A model generated the notes under the pieces. It saw nothing but the letters and a program-made list of their open reading frames with translations, was not told where the DNA came from and made no database searches. The position numbers and the translations under genes are program-made. From assembly GCF_002288635.1 (NCBI RefSeq), contig NZ_NRSW01000001.1, positions 3,491,852-3,555,851 of the forward strand: a stretch of DNA of 64,000 bases, written 5' to 3'. The stretch's first letter is position 1, and each line of letters opens with the position of its first letter. Source of the stretch: Mucilaginibacter sp. MD40. GTDB taxonomy: Bacteria; Bacteroidota; Bacteroidia; Sphingobacteriales; Sphingobacteriaceae. Of the stretch, positions 1 through 7,578 are shown one piece after another.

Positions 1-515
1 GCCACACGCGAGTGCAGGATATCCCCTACGATCACTACCTTTTTACCTGCTACATCACCGTAACGTTCGCGGATAGAGAAAGCATCCAGAAGGGCCTGCG
101 TAGGGTGCTCATGCGCGCCGTCGCCGGCATTCACGATCTGGGCATTAACATGTTTAGACAGGAAGATACCGGCACCCGCGTACGGATGGCGCATCACCAC
201 CATATCCACCTTCATGGCCAGGATATTGTTAACCGTATCTATCAGGGTTTCGCCCTTGCTTACCGATGAAGAAGAAGCCGCGAAGTTCACTACATCAGCA
301 GACAGCCTTTTTTCGGCCAGCTCAAACGACAGGCGTGTACGGGTTGAATTTTCGAAAAAGATATTGGCGATGGTCACATCGCGCAGCGAAGGCACCTTTT
401 TAATGGGTCGGTTTAGCACGGTTTTAAAATTATCGGCCGTTTCAAATATCTTTTCAATATCGTTACGGTTCAAATCCTTAATTCCTAAAAGGTGACGTGT
501 GCTTAGTCCTGCCAT
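1..515 (-). CDS. pyrB: Aspartate carbamoyltransferase catalytic chain, N-terminal part (cut by window edge)
   Basis: This enzyme joins carbamoyl phosphate to aspartate, the committed step of pyrimidine synthesis. Only the first 171 residues are present of about 310 usual for the family. The carbamoyl-phosphate motif STRTR (in ENSTRTRLSFE) and the later HPTQ motif are visible, with HPYAGAG between them. The ATG at 515 starts MAGLSTRHLLGIKDL, a normal N-terminus for the family. The gene follows pyrR on the same strand, so the two probably form a pyr operon, separated by an inverted repeat. Confidence 0.96.
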   Translation of the reverse strand, partial: MAGLSTRHLLGIKDLNRNDIEKIFETADNFKTVLNRPIKKVPSLRDVTIANIFFENSTRTRLSFELAEKRLSADVVNFAASSSSVSKGETLIDTVNNILAMKVDMVVMRHPYAGAGIFLSKHVNAQIVNAGDGAHEHPTQALLDAFSIRERYGDVAGKKVVIVGDILHSRV

Positions 516-543
516 TTGTTTGCCTTATCAACTTATTTATACC

Positions 544-642
544 ATGTCATTGCGAGCGATAGCGTGGCAATCTCTTCGCGTTCACGGCGTATATATACAT
601 TTCTATGAGATTGCCGCGTCGCTCCCGCTCCTGCAATGACAT
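544..642. repeat. Imperfect inverted repeat of the CATTGCGAGC type between pyrR and pyrB
   Basis: The left arm 544-574 begins ATGTCATTGCGAGCG and ends GGCAATCTC. The reverse complement of the right arm 607-642 begins ATGTCATTGCAGGAGCG and ends GGCAATCTC. The arms could fold into a long stem with about 32 bases of loop. The element lies in the transcribed spacer of the likely pyrR-pyrB operon and could act on mRNA stability or termination (inference). It carries no ORF, and resembles short dispersed palindromic repeats known from Bacteroidota genomes. Confidence 0.8.
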
Positions 643-649
643 ATTATTT

Positions 650-1201
650 TTAATCCTCTTTACTGTCTGATACCAGTACAATTTTGTCTTCGCCGTCGGT
701 TTCTTTCCAGCTTACCACTACCTTTTGTGAGGCGATGGAATCTACCTCTATGCCGACATAATCGGCAGATACCGGGATATGGCGCGAGTAACGGCGATCA
801 ACCAGCGCAAGCAGCTCTACCTTTTCGGGCCTGCCAAAAGCCTGCATGGCGTCCATAGCGGCGCGCACGGTGCGGCCTGTCCACAGTACATCGTCCATCA
901 TGATCACTTTTTTACCTTCAATAATAAAATCAATACGGGTTTGGTTGGGCACCAGCGGCGAGCCCTGCCTGCGGAAATCATCACGGTAAAAGGTAATATC
1001 CAGGTCACCCTGTTGTATATTGCTTTCGGGTAGTATTTTCCTGAGTTCTTCGGCCACGCGTTTGGCCAGGTAAATACCACGTGGTTGTACGCCAATTAAA
1101 ACAGAGTTTGAGAAATCGTTATGATTTTCAATTAACTGACGACATAAACGCTGAATAGTGATCTGAAATTTTTGTCCGTCGAGCAGCGTCAGATTTTGCA
1201 T
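650..1201 (-). CDS. pyrR: Bifunctional pyr regulator / uracil phosphoribosyltransferase PyrR
   Basis: The 183-residue type I phosphoribosyltransferase has the PRPP-binding loop VIMMDDVLWTGRTVRAAMDA. PyrR proteins bind pyr mRNA in some phyla and make UMP from uracil and PRPP. Its place just upstream of pyrB fits a pyrimidine role. The start at 1201 (MQNLTLLDGQKF) is preferred over one at 1258 because a -7 box lies at 1220-1227, which would put the longer form's start upstream of the promoter. The length matches the family, about 180 residues. Whether it attenuates pyr mRNA here is not shown: no clear PyrR anti-terminator was seen. Confidence 0.95.
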   Translation of the reverse strand: MQNLTLLDGQKFQITIQRLCRQLIENHNDFSNSVLIGVQPRGIYLAKRVAEELRKILPESNIQQGDLDITFYRDDFRRQGSPLVPNQTRIDFIIEGKKVIMMDDVLWTGRTVRAAMDAMQAFGRPEKVELLALVDRRYSRHIPVSADYVGIEVDSIASQKVVVSWKETDGEDKIVLVSDSKED

Positions 1202-1219
1202 CGTTTGGTTGGATTTGGG

Positions 1220-1227
1220 CAAAGGTA
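1220..1227 (-). promoter_or_regulatory. Bacteroidota -7 promoter box for pyrR
   Basis: TACCTTTG on the minus strand matches the TAnnTTTG consensus of the primary sigma factor in this phylum, 19 bases before the pyrR ATG. No good -33 TTTG is seen at the usual distance, so the call rests on the -7 box and its position. Confidence 0.55.
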
Positions 1228-1296
1228 AATTTTTTTGGCGATTATAAGAACACCGCAATGGATTTTAGATCGCTTTCAGCCTTTATGCAAGGCCAT

Positions 1297-1328
1297 AAAA
1301 AAAGCCCTTCCGGTTAACGGAAGGGCTT
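1297..1328 (-). terminator. Rho-independent terminator of rpsA
   Basis: On the minus strand the stem AAGCCCTTCCG, loop TTAA, and CGGAAGGGCTT are followed by a run of T. It lies 25 bases past the rpsA stop. Confidence 0.92.
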
Positions 1329-1352
1329 AATATGATGAACTGTCAACTTAGC

Positions 1353-3335
1353 TTATGCCTCGTCTTCAGATTCTGTAGCTTCGGTTTCAGCTTTTTTAGC
1401 AGCAGGCTTTTTAGCCGCTTTGCTTTCCGCGCCTTCCATTTGCTCTTTTAACTGAGCAAGAACGCTAAGATCGCCTAAAGTTGATTTCTCTACTGATTCT
1501 TTCACTTTCTTCACCGCGTTGCTGGCGGTTTTTGCCTCTTTTTTACGGTTTTCGAAATCCTGTACACGAGCATCAGCGCGAGCTTCTTCCCATATACGTG
1601 AGTGTGAAATTACGATACGTTTGTTCTCTTTGTTGAACTCGATGATCTTGAACTCGGCAGTTTCATCAGCTTTGATTGATTTGCCATCCTCTTTAACCAG
1701 GTGTTTGGTTGGGCAGAAGCCTTCAACACCGTAAGGTAAAGCTACGATAGCACCTTTATCAGTTACTTTTAATACGGTACCTTCATGTATTGAGTCAATA
1801 GTGAAGATGGTTTCAAAAGTATCCCAAGGGTTTTCTTCCAGCTGTTTGTGGCCTAAGCTCAGTTTGCGGTTTTCAACATCAAGTTCTAATACCACTACAT
1901 CTAACTTCTCGCCTACTTTAGTAAACTCGTTAGGGTGGTTAACTTTTTTAGACCATGAAAGGTCAGAGATGTGAATTAAACCATCAATACCGTCTTCCAG
2001 TTCAACAAACACACCAAAGTTGGTCATGTTTTTAACGGTAGCAACGTGCTGAGTGCCTGTAGCATATTTCTCAGCGGCATGCTGCCATGGATCAGGCGTT
2101 AATTGTTTAATACCCAGGCTCATTTTGCGCTCGTCGCGGTCTAAAGTTAAAACCTGAGCTTCAACTTCGTCACCTACTTTCAGGAACTCTTGTGGGTTGC
2201 GCAGGTTTTGTGACCATGACATTTCTGATACGTGGATCAAACCTTCAACACCAGGGATGATCTCTAAGAACGCGCCGTAATCTGCAACAGTAACAATTTT
2301 ACCTTTTACTTTTGAACCTACCTGGATGTTCTCGTCAAGCGACTGCCAAGGGTGTGGAGTAAGTTGTTTTAAACCAAGAGCGATACGTTTTTTCTCGTCA
2401 TCAAAGTCAAGAACAACCACGTTGATCTTTTGATCCAATGACAACACTTCGCGTGGATGCTCGATACGGCCCCAAGATATATCTGTAATGTGCAACAAGC
2501 CGTCAACACCACCAAGGTCAATGAATACACCGAAATCAGTAATGTTTTTAACAGTACCTTCCAGTACCTGGCCTTTTTCAAGTTTGGCAACAATTTCAGT
2601 TTTTTGGTTTTCCAGATCGTCTTCGATCAGCACTTTGTGCGATACCACTACGTTTTTAAACTCGTGGTTGATCTTAACAACTTTGAATTCCATTGTTTTA
2701 CCAACGTACACATCGTAATCACGAATAGGTTTGATATCGATCTGTGAACCTGGTAAGAAGGCTTCAACGCCCATGATATCAACAATTAAACCACCTTTGG
2801 TACGGCTTTTTACAAAACCGGTGATGATCTCATCGTTATCTAAAGCTGAATTAATGCGCTCCCATGATTTTTGTGTTTTAGCACGTTTGCGTGAAAGTAC
2901 TAACTGGCCGTTAGCATCTTCCTGCGACTCAACAAATACTTCAACAGTGTCGCCTACTTTAAGTTCAGGCATATCACGGAATTCAGAAACTGATACCAAA
3001 CCGTCAGATTTAAAGCCGATGTTTAATACCACGTCTTTGTTGTTGATGCTTACAACGGTACCGCTGATAATTTCGCCTTTTGTGATAGAGCTGAAAGTGC
3101 CATCATAAAGTTTTTCGAATTTCTCACGGTCGCTATCGCTGTAGTTACCAAATTTCTTTTCATCAGCATCCCAGTCAAAATCCTGATCTGGTGTTGCTGC
3201 GATCTGCGACTTGATGTCTTCGATCGAGATTGAATCTGCTTCTGATTCAACAGTTTCCTTTTGAGCACCAGATACTGTCTCCAGCTCTGCCTGCTTCGCT
3301 TTTAATTCTTTTTCTGCTTCTTGTTTTTTTGCCAT
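1353..3335 (-). CDS. rpsA: 30S ribosomal protein S1
   Basis: S1 binds mRNA at the ribosome and helps initiation. The 660-residue protein has six S1 OB-fold repeats, recognisable as VSINNKDVVLNIGFKSDG, VKSRTKGGLIVDI, VKNITDFGVFIDLGGVDG, VTVADYGAFLEIIPGVEG, VKNMTNFGVFVELEDGIDG and VLKVTDKGAIVALPYGVEG. The N-terminus (about 60 residues, rich in K/E) and the C-terminus (KKPAAKKAETEATESEDEA) are charged extensions. The gene has its own promoter (3375-3382), a leader with a short hairpin, an unusual Shine-Dalgarno-like AAAAAGGAG, and its own terminator, so it is probably monocistronic. Confidence 0.98.
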   Translation of the reverse strand: MAKKQEAEKELKAKQAELETVSGAQKETVESEADSISIEDIKSQIAATPDQDFDWDADEKKFGNYSDSDREKFEKLYDGTFSSITKGEIISGTVVSINNKDVVLNIGFKSDGLVSVSEFRDMPELKVGDTVEVFVESQEDANGQLVLSRKRAKTQKSWERINSALDNDEIITGFVKSRTKGGLIVDIMGVEAFLPGSQIDIKPIRDYDVYVGKTMEFKVVKINHEFKNVVVSHKVLIEDDLENQKTEIVAKLEKGQVLEGTVKNITDFGVFIDLGGVDGLLHITDISWGRIEHPREVLSLDQKINVVVLDFDDEKKRIALGLKQLTPHPWQSLDENIQVGSKVKGKIVTVADYGAFLEIIPGVEGLIHVSEMSWSQNLRNPQEFLKVGDEVEAQVLTLDRDERKMSLGIKQLTPDPWQHAAEKYATGTQHVATVKNMTNFGVFVELEDGIDGLIHISDLSWSKKVNHPNEFTKVGEKLDVVVLELDVENRKLSLGHKQLEENPWDTFETIFTIDSIHEGTVLKVTDKGAIVALPYGVEGFCPTKHLVKEDGKSIKADETAEFKIIEFNKENKRIVISHSRIWEEARADARVQDFENRKKEAKTASNAVKKVKESVEKSTLGDLSVLAQLKEQMEGAESKAAKKPAAKKAETEATESEDEA

Positions 3336-3347
3336 TAAAAATTTATT

Positions 3348-3356
3348 CTCCTTTTT
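3348..3356 (-). promoter_or_regulatory. Shine-Dalgarno-like sequence before rpsA
   Basis: AAAAAGGAG lies 12 bases before the rpsA ATG. Such purine-rich sites are rare upstream of genes in this phylum, and this is the only clear one noticed in the window. The spacing is longer than the 5-9 bases usual in other bacteria. Confidence 0.55.
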
Positions 3357-3371
3357 CCCAATACAATTGGG
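3357..3371 (-). promoter_or_regulatory. Short hairpin at the 5' end of the rpsA leader
   Basis: CCCAAT-tgt-ATTGGG (minus strand) is a perfect 6-bp stem. It would lie at or next to the transcript's 5' end if initiation follows the -7 box at 3375-3382. It ends directly before the Shine-Dalgarno-like tract. A role in S1 autoregulation or mRNA stability is a guess. Confidence 0.45.
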
Positions 3372-3374
3372 ACT

Positions 3375-3382
3375 GCAAAGGT
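3375..3382 (-). promoter_or_regulatory. Bacteroidota -7 promoter box for rpsA
   Basis: TACCTTTG on the minus strand, 40 bases before the rpsA ATG, matches TAnnTTTG exactly. Transcription would begin near 3368. The -33 region is only T-rich. Confidence 0.7.
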
Positions 3383-3511
3383 ACAGATATATTTTTGGTA
3401 TATAAAAGAAAAATTTAGGTTAAATATTGGCTTTTAAGCACTTTGGATGAGAAAGTTATGCACAAAAGCGAATATTGGCGGCGTATACACGGCTCCTTCA
3501 CCGGCAGTTTT

Positions 3512-4192
3512 TCAATTTTTGTCCGGCAAAGCCAGTTTAGCTGATATGCTATTGAATACCTCCATAAAGCCATCCATCAGCCCCAGCCGGTAGTTAAGTA
3601 AAATGGTGGTCATACTGGCCTCCTGCCCGGCGGTAAAAGGATTTGGCCAAACCCGCATGCAGATGCGTTTGAGCGCATAGGTGATCTGGTCGATATTAAT
3701 ATAGGTGTGCAGGTAACGGCTTTTCCTGAACTCACGGTAAAAGCGCAGGAACTTTTCGGGGTCTTTCATCTCCGCGAACTTCAGAAACTCAGTTATGGTT
3801 TCTTCCCGGCAGCTATCCAGGTGGTCGTAAAATTCGTTAATGCCTATTTCACCGGTGGTGATAAGCAGGTTATCCAGTATCAATTCAATAGCGATATGCC
3901 CTAAAAAGAAGGGCTTAACCGGCGAGCCTATGATAGCGGGTGTAAGTTCTTTTTTAAGCTGATGCGAGTGGGTAAGAAAAAAATCATCGCTATGGAAATG
4001 CCTGTCAACCTCGAGGTGCTTGTTCCAACCGGCAATAATATGGTTAACGTTTTTATCCGGGTGTTTTAGCTTTTCGGGGTGCAGTATCACGTTCTTATCC
4101 GCATTCTTTAACAGATCGGGCAGTACGGTACCCAATACAAAGTAACAGTTATCGGTATCACGGTCGAAATAGTAATGCGATAGAAAGTTCAT
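3512..4192 (-). CDS. AcpH-like (DUF479) acyl carrier protein phosphodiesterase family protein
   Basis: The protein (226 aa) begins MNFLSHYYFDRD, close to the MNFLAH start of AcpH, the enzyme that removes the phosphopantetheine group from acyl carrier protein. It also keeps HLEVDRHFHSDDFF, with the D-R/H-x-x-H pattern of the family, and a mostly helical layout as in HD-like hydrolases. The length fits (about 190-230). Bacteroidota members are diverged from the E. coli enzyme, so the exact substrate is uncertain. It stands alone, with a repeat-rich gap upstream and rpsA's promoter region downstream. Confidence 0.7.
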   Translation of the reverse strand: MNFLSHYYFDRDTDNCYFVLGTVLPDLLKNADKNVILHPEKLKHPDKNVNHIIAGWNKHLEVDRHFHSDDFFLTHSHQLKKELTPAIIGSPVKPFFLGHIAIELILDNLLITTGEIGINEFYDHLDSCREETITEFLKFAEMKDPEKFLRFYREFRKSRYLHTYINIDQITYALKRICMRVWPNPFTAGQEASMTTILLNYRLGLMDGFMEVFNSISAKLALPDKN

Positions 4193-4516
4193 ACAGATAG
4201 AACGTAAAATAGGAAAAAATGTGCAGATGAGTACATTTTAGATTTACGATTTTAGATGTACGATTTTTAAATGTATAGGGCAATTCTTCGCTAATGTATC
4301 ACATGGGAGATAATGTAAAGATCAGCGTATTAGAATGGTATATCCTAAATCGTAAATCTAAAATCCTATATTGTACATTTAAAATCCTATATCGTACATC
4401 CAAAATAGTAAATCGTAAATCTAAAATCCCATATCGTACATCTGAAATCGTAAATCGTACATCTATAGAATATTTTTAGCTTTGCACCTCGCATATTTGC
4501 TCATTATATTATTGTT
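4193..4516. repeat. Gap with an array of ATCGTAAATC / GATTTACGAT repeats
   Basis: No gene is seen between the acpH-like gene and tyrS. At 4237-4276 units of GATTTACGATTTTAGATGTACGA run in one direction. At 4342-4468 about nine degenerate units of the reverse complement (AAATCGTAAATCTA, ATATCGTACATC) follow, with about 70 bases between. The two parts could pair. The same family recurs near 10.6-10.8 kb and 57.3-57.9 kb. A short open frame through the array is only the repeat being read as codons. Confidence 0.85.
4477..4484 (+). promoter_or_regulatory. Bacteroidota -7 promoter box for tyrS
   Basis: TAGCTTTG matches TAnnTTTG and lies 33 bases before the tyrS ATG, just after the repeat array. 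No clear -33 element is visible, because its place is taken by repeat units. Confidence 0.55.
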
Positions 4517-5800
4517 ATGAATTTTGTTGAAGAACTACGCTGGAGAGGCATGCTGCATGATATTATGCCCGGAACCGAAGAATTACTAAATAAAGGTATG
4601 GCATCGGGCTATATCGGTTTCGACCCTACGGCTGATTCGCTGCATGTAGGCCACCTTACCCAGATCATGACGCTGATACACTTTCAGCGCGCGGGCCACA
4701 AGCCTTACGCGTTGGTTGGCGGCGCAACCGGCATGGTAGGCGATCCGTCTGGTAAATCTGCCGAGCGTAACCTGCTTTCAGAAGATGTTCTGCAGCATAA
4801 CTTAAACTGCGTAAGGGAACAGCTTAAAAACTTTCTTGATTTTAACAGCGGCGCCAACAGCGCCGAAATGGTGAATAACTACGACTGGTTCAAGAATTTC
4901 ACTTTTCTTGATTTTATCCGCGATGTAGGCAAGCACATCACCGTGAATTATATGATGGCGAAAGATTCTGTTAAAAAACGCCTGGAGGGCGACACGGGTA
5001 TGTCTTTCACCGAGTTCACTTACCAGTTAGTGCAGGGCTACGATTTTTACTACCTCTGGAAACATAAAAGCTGCGTACTGCAGATGGGTGGCAGCGACCA
5101 GTGGGGTAATATTGTTACCGGTACTGAGATGATTCGCCGTAAAGAAGGTGGCGAAGCTTTCGCGTTAACTACCCAGCTCATCAAAAAAGCGGATGGTACC
5201 AAATTCGGCAAAACCGAGAGCGGCGCGGTTTGGCTTGATCCGGCGCGCACGTCGCCTTACCAGTTCTACCAATTCTGGTTAAACACTACCGATGCTGACG
5301 CGAAATCATACATCAGGATCTTCACCCTGTTTGACCGCCATACCATTGAGGCCATGGAAGCCGAGCATGATGCGGCCCCACACCTGCGCGTGCTGCAAAA
5401 AGCTCTGGCTAAAGATATTACCATACGCGTACACGGCGAGGCCGAGTTCCTGAAAGCGATAAAATCGTCGGAGTTTTTGTTTGGTAACGCTGGCATCGAG
5501 TTTTTAAATGAGCTGAACGATGGCGAAGTGCTCGACTTGTTCAACGGCGTACCTAACTTCAGCGTTGCTAAAAGCGAATTTAAAGCCGGTATTAACGCCA
5601 CCGAGTTGCTTGCCGGAAAATCTGCCGTATTCCCATCAAAAGGTGAAGCCAAGAAAATGATACAGGGCGGCGGTGTATCGGTTAACCGCGTAAAAGTAAA
5701 TACCCCTGAAGATGTGTATACCAGCGCCCAATTGATCAACGGTAAGTTCCTGGTGGTACAAAAAGGGAAGAAGAATTATTTTTTAATTGTTGCTGAATAA
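4517..5800 (+). CDS. tyrS: Tyrosyl-tRNA synthetase
   Basis: This class I aminoacyl-tRNA synthetase charges tRNA-Tyr. The 427-residue protein has the HIGH motif as HVGH ([14 protein letters not shown]), the tyrosine-binding [17 protein letters not shown] segment, and KFGKT as the KMSKS equivalent. The last 80 residues form an S4 RNA-binding domain ([21 protein letters not shown]). The length is typical. Its -7 box is at 4477-4484. The downstream toxin-antitoxin pair has its own promoter. Confidence 0.98.
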   Translation: MNFVEELRWRGMLHDIMPGTEELLNKGMASGYIGFDPTADSLHVGHLTQIMTLIHFQRAGHKPYALVGGATGMVGDPSGKSAERNLLSEDVLQHNLNCVREQLKNFLDFNSGANSAEMVNNYDWFKNFTFLDFIRDVGKHITVNYMMAKDSVKKRLEGDTGMSFTEFTYQLVQGYDFYYLWKHKSCVLQMGGSDQWGNIVTGTEMIRRKEGGEAFALTTQLIKKADGTKFGKTESGAVWLDPARTSPYQFYQFWLNTTDADAKSYIRIFTLFDRHTIEAMEAEHDAAPHLRVLQKALAKDITIRVHGEAEFLKAIKSSEFLFGNAGIEFLNELNDGEVLDLFNGVPNFSVAKSEFKAGINATELLAGKSAVFPSKGEAKKMIQGGGVSVNRVKVNTPEDVYTSAQLINGKFLVVQKGKKNYFLIVAE

Positions 5801-5845
5801 TTTGATAATACGACATTTTGTATTTATTTTTGGATAAATGTCGTA
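5801..5845 (+). promoter_or_regulatory. Promoter and palindromic operator of the RES-Xre toxin-antitoxin pair
   Basis: TTTG (5801-5804), a 20-bp spacer and TATTTTTG (5825-5832) form a complete Bacteroidota promoter. An inverted repeat, TACGACATTT at 5809-5818 and AAATGTCGTA at 5836-5845, has perfect 10-bp arms that bracket the -7 box. This is the arrangement expected if the antitoxin (or the complex) represses its own promoter. Confidence 0.75.
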
Positions 5846-5885
5846 CAAAACAAAACATACATCAAAAAACGAGGTTAATGAACCA

Positions 5886-6329
5886 ATGGCTATGTATATT
5901 ACCCAAAGTTCGGTAACCCCGTTTTATGATTTGCTAAGCACCAAGCCTGCAAAATCATCTTCAGAGTTTGATATTATTAAACTGGCAAGGCAGGGTTTCC
6001 CTAAAAAAACGTTGCTGGCGCTGGCTAAAAAAATATCATTAACCATACAGGAGTTAGCCAACATTCTGCATATATCAGAGCGTACCCTGCAACGCTATGA
6101 GGATGATGCCATCCTTAAAACCGAATACGCCGAAAAGGCCGTTGAACTGGCACGTTTATATGCCCGCGGCGAAGAAGTATTCGGCTCAATGGATAAGTTC
6201 AAACTTTGGATAAAAACCCCAAGCCTTGTGTTCAACGGCGAGGCACCGGTTACCATATTAGATACTTCCGCGGGTTTTGATATGGTTTTTAAAGAGCTTG
6301 GCCGCATTGAGTACGGTATTTTCGCTTAA
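5886..6329 (+). CDS. Xre/MbcA/ParS-type antitoxin (DUF2384)
   Basis: This is the antitoxin of a RES-Xre module. The N-terminal half holds a helix-turn-helix (LTIQELANILHISERTLQRYE) that should bind the operator. The C-terminal half is the ParS/DUF2384 toxin-binding domain (ARGEEVFGSMDKFKLWIKTPS, then the F-x-x-x-L-G-R-I-E-Y-G-I-F tail). An ATG at 5838 is in frame, but it lies inside the operator arm and at the expected transcription start, so the ATG at 5886 (147 aa) or 5892 is preferred. Its TAA shares one base with the toxin ATG at 6329, as expected for coupled translation. Confidence 0.9.
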   Translation: MAMYITQSSVTPFYDLLSTKPAKSSSEFDIIKLARQGFPKKTLLALAKKISLTIQELANILHISERTLQRYEDDAILKTEYAEKAVELARLYARGEEVFGSMDKFKLWIKTPSLVFNGEAPVTILDTSAGFDMVFKELGRIEYGIFA

Positions 6330-6781
6330 TGATACTCTACCGCATCAGCAACTGCCGCTACATTAATGACCTTACCGGTACCGGCGCCCGTTTGTACGGC
6401 GGCCGCTGGAACAGCGAAGGCCGGTCAATGGTTTACCTGGCATCGAGCAGGGCACTTGCCGTGCTGGAGGTACTGGTACACATACAGCCGCTGGTTACGC
6501 CGGCTAACTTTTGTATAGCCGAGGTGAAGGTACCCGAACATAGTATTCTTACACTGGACACCACCACACTTCCCCCAAACTGGCAGGACGCGTCATCACC
6601 GGCGGAGTTAAAACAGATAGGCAACCAGTTTATACAGGAAACCAGATACCTGATGATGAAGGTACCCTCGGCCATTGTACCGCAGGAATACAATTATCTC
6701 ATTAATCCCTGGCACCCCGACATAAAAAAGGTGAGCATTATCAATACCCACCCATTTAGCTTTGATGATCGTTTAATTTAG
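6329..6781 (+). CDS. RES-domain toxin (NAD+-targeting)
   Basis: The 150-residue protein carries the RES signature: R26 in GGRWN, Y36 in VYLAS, E47 in VLEVLVH, and a C-terminal PAIVPQEYNYLINPWHPD segment. Characterised RES toxins resemble ADP-ribosyltransferases and deplete NAD+ or modify a target. All expected active-site positions (Arg, Tyr, Glu) are present, so the toxin looks intact. It is coupled to the Xre antitoxin by a 1-base stop/start overlap. It ends just before a hairpin at 6781-6858. Confidence 0.93.
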   Translation: MILYRISNCRYINDLTGTGARLYGGRWNSEGRSMVYLASSRALAVLEVLVHIQPLVTPANFCIAEVKVPEHSILTLDTTTLPPNWQDASSPAELKQIGNQFIQETRYLMMKVPSAIVPQEYNYLINPWHPDIKKVSIINTHPFSFDDRLI

Positions 6782-6858
6782 TGATTAGAGATTGGGTAAT
6801 TAGAGATTAGTTAATAGATAGCTTCCTAATCTCTGGTCAACTAATCTCCAATCTCTAA
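6781..6858. repeat. Imperfect inverted repeat (TTAGAGATTGG family) between convergent genes
   Basis: The left arm has TTAGAGATTGGG and TTAGAGATTAGTT. The right arm has their reverse complements CTAATCTCTGG, CTAATCTCC and AATCTCTAA. It lies between the convergent RES toxin and PH-SHOCT genes and could act as a terminator for both, although no clean T-tract follows. It resembles in design, but not in sequence, the ATCGTAAATC arrays. Confidence 0.65.
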
Positions 6859-6859
6859 C

Positions 6860-7507
6860 CTAAAAATCACTCAGCAGCTCTAACTTCTTGTTGTTATATT
6901 CTTCCTGAGAGATTAAACCGCTTTCAAATAGTGTTTTGAGGCGTTTTAATTTTTCGGTGAGTTCGTCTTTTTTAGGCTCTTCCGGGGCTGGGGCTGGCGC
7001 CTGTAACGGCGGTTGCTGCACTACCGGGGCCGACGGCTGGAACACCGCTTGTGCAGGATGATCTACCTGTATGGAGCCCGATTCGGCACGCTTTTCTTCC
7101 AGTTCGCGCTGGCGACGTAGTTCGCGCTCTGCTTCCTTACGCTCCTGGGCATACTGGTATAATTTGCGGGCTTGTACCTTTGGCAGGTAATCAACCCCCA
7201 TTTCGGCACCGCCGGTGGTTTTTATGCTGAATACCGCCCCGATGATCTCTTCCTTGGTAAATACATCAACCACATCCTTCCATACAAAATCAACAAACTT
7301 AATGGAAAGGCCCAGGTTAGCCGGTGTAAAAAATAAAATACGTTTGTTAGTAATGGCAATACAATCCGGGAAAAGGTTTACCAAAGGCTTTTTTTGCACC
7401 GCTATGTAAATAATCTCCTCGCTGGTGGTTAACAGGTCAACCAGGCGGCTGTATACTTTTTCAACCGCTTTAGGGTCTTGCTCTTCGTTTAAAAATTTGT
7501 CAATCAT
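6860..7507 (-). CDS. Bacterial PH domain plus SHOCT-tail protein
   Basis: The 215-residue protein has a bacterial PH-like domain over residues 25-130 (CIAITNKRILFFTPANLGL...FVWKDVVDVF...FSIKTTGG). A charged helical stretch and a Pro/Gln/Ala-rich linker (about 135-180) follow. The last 28 residues are a SHOCT motif (LKRLKTLFESGLISQEEYNNKKLELL). No signal peptide is seen, so it is cytosolic. Function is unknown: SHOCT tails are thought to mediate oligomer or nucleic-acid contacts. It has its own promoter at 7530-7563. Confidence 0.8.
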   Translation of the reverse strand: MIDKFLNEEQDPKAVEKVYSRLVDLLTTSEEIIYIAVQKKPLVNLFPDCIAITNKRILFFTPANLGLSIKFVDFVWKDVVDVFTKEEIIGAVFSIKTTGGAEMGVDYLPKVQARKLYQYAQERKEAERELRRQRELEEKRAESGSIQVDHPAQAVFQPSAPVVQQPPLQAPAPAPEEPKKDELTEKLKRLKTLFESGLISQEEYNNKKLELLSDF

Positions 7508-7529
7508 GATGTTGATGTATTGATGCCGG

Positions 7530-7563
7530 CAAAAATAATATTATTATACGTGAAAATGGCAAA
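7530..7563 (-). promoter_or_regulatory. Promoter of the PH-SHOCT gene
   Basis: On the minus strand TTTG (7560-7563), a 22-bp spacer and TATTTTTG (7530-7537) fit the Bacteroidota -33/-7 pattern. The -7 box is 23 bases before the ATG at 7507. Confidence 0.6.
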
Positions 7564-7578
7564 TCAAATGTAACGCCA

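Noticed and set aside
650..1352. PyrR-responsive attenuator in the pyr leader
   Set aside because: No convincing anti-terminator/terminator pair or conserved PyrR-binding loop could be seen.
2457..3268. Open frames on both strands inside rpsA
   Set aside because: They are shadows of the S1 coding frame; the six S1 repeats continue without a break.
4237..4468. Possible CRISPR array
   Set aside because: Units are short, degenerate, contiguous and change orientation; there are no regular unique spacers and no cas genes in the window.
4294..4479. Open frame of 61 codons in the tyrS upstream gap
   Set aside because: It is the ATCGTAAATC repeat being translated (SKILYCTFKILYRTSKIVNRKS); no real protein pattern.
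5838..5885. Upstream antitoxin start at 5838
   Set aside because: It lies inside the operator arm and at the expected transcription start; 5886 or 5892 is more likely.
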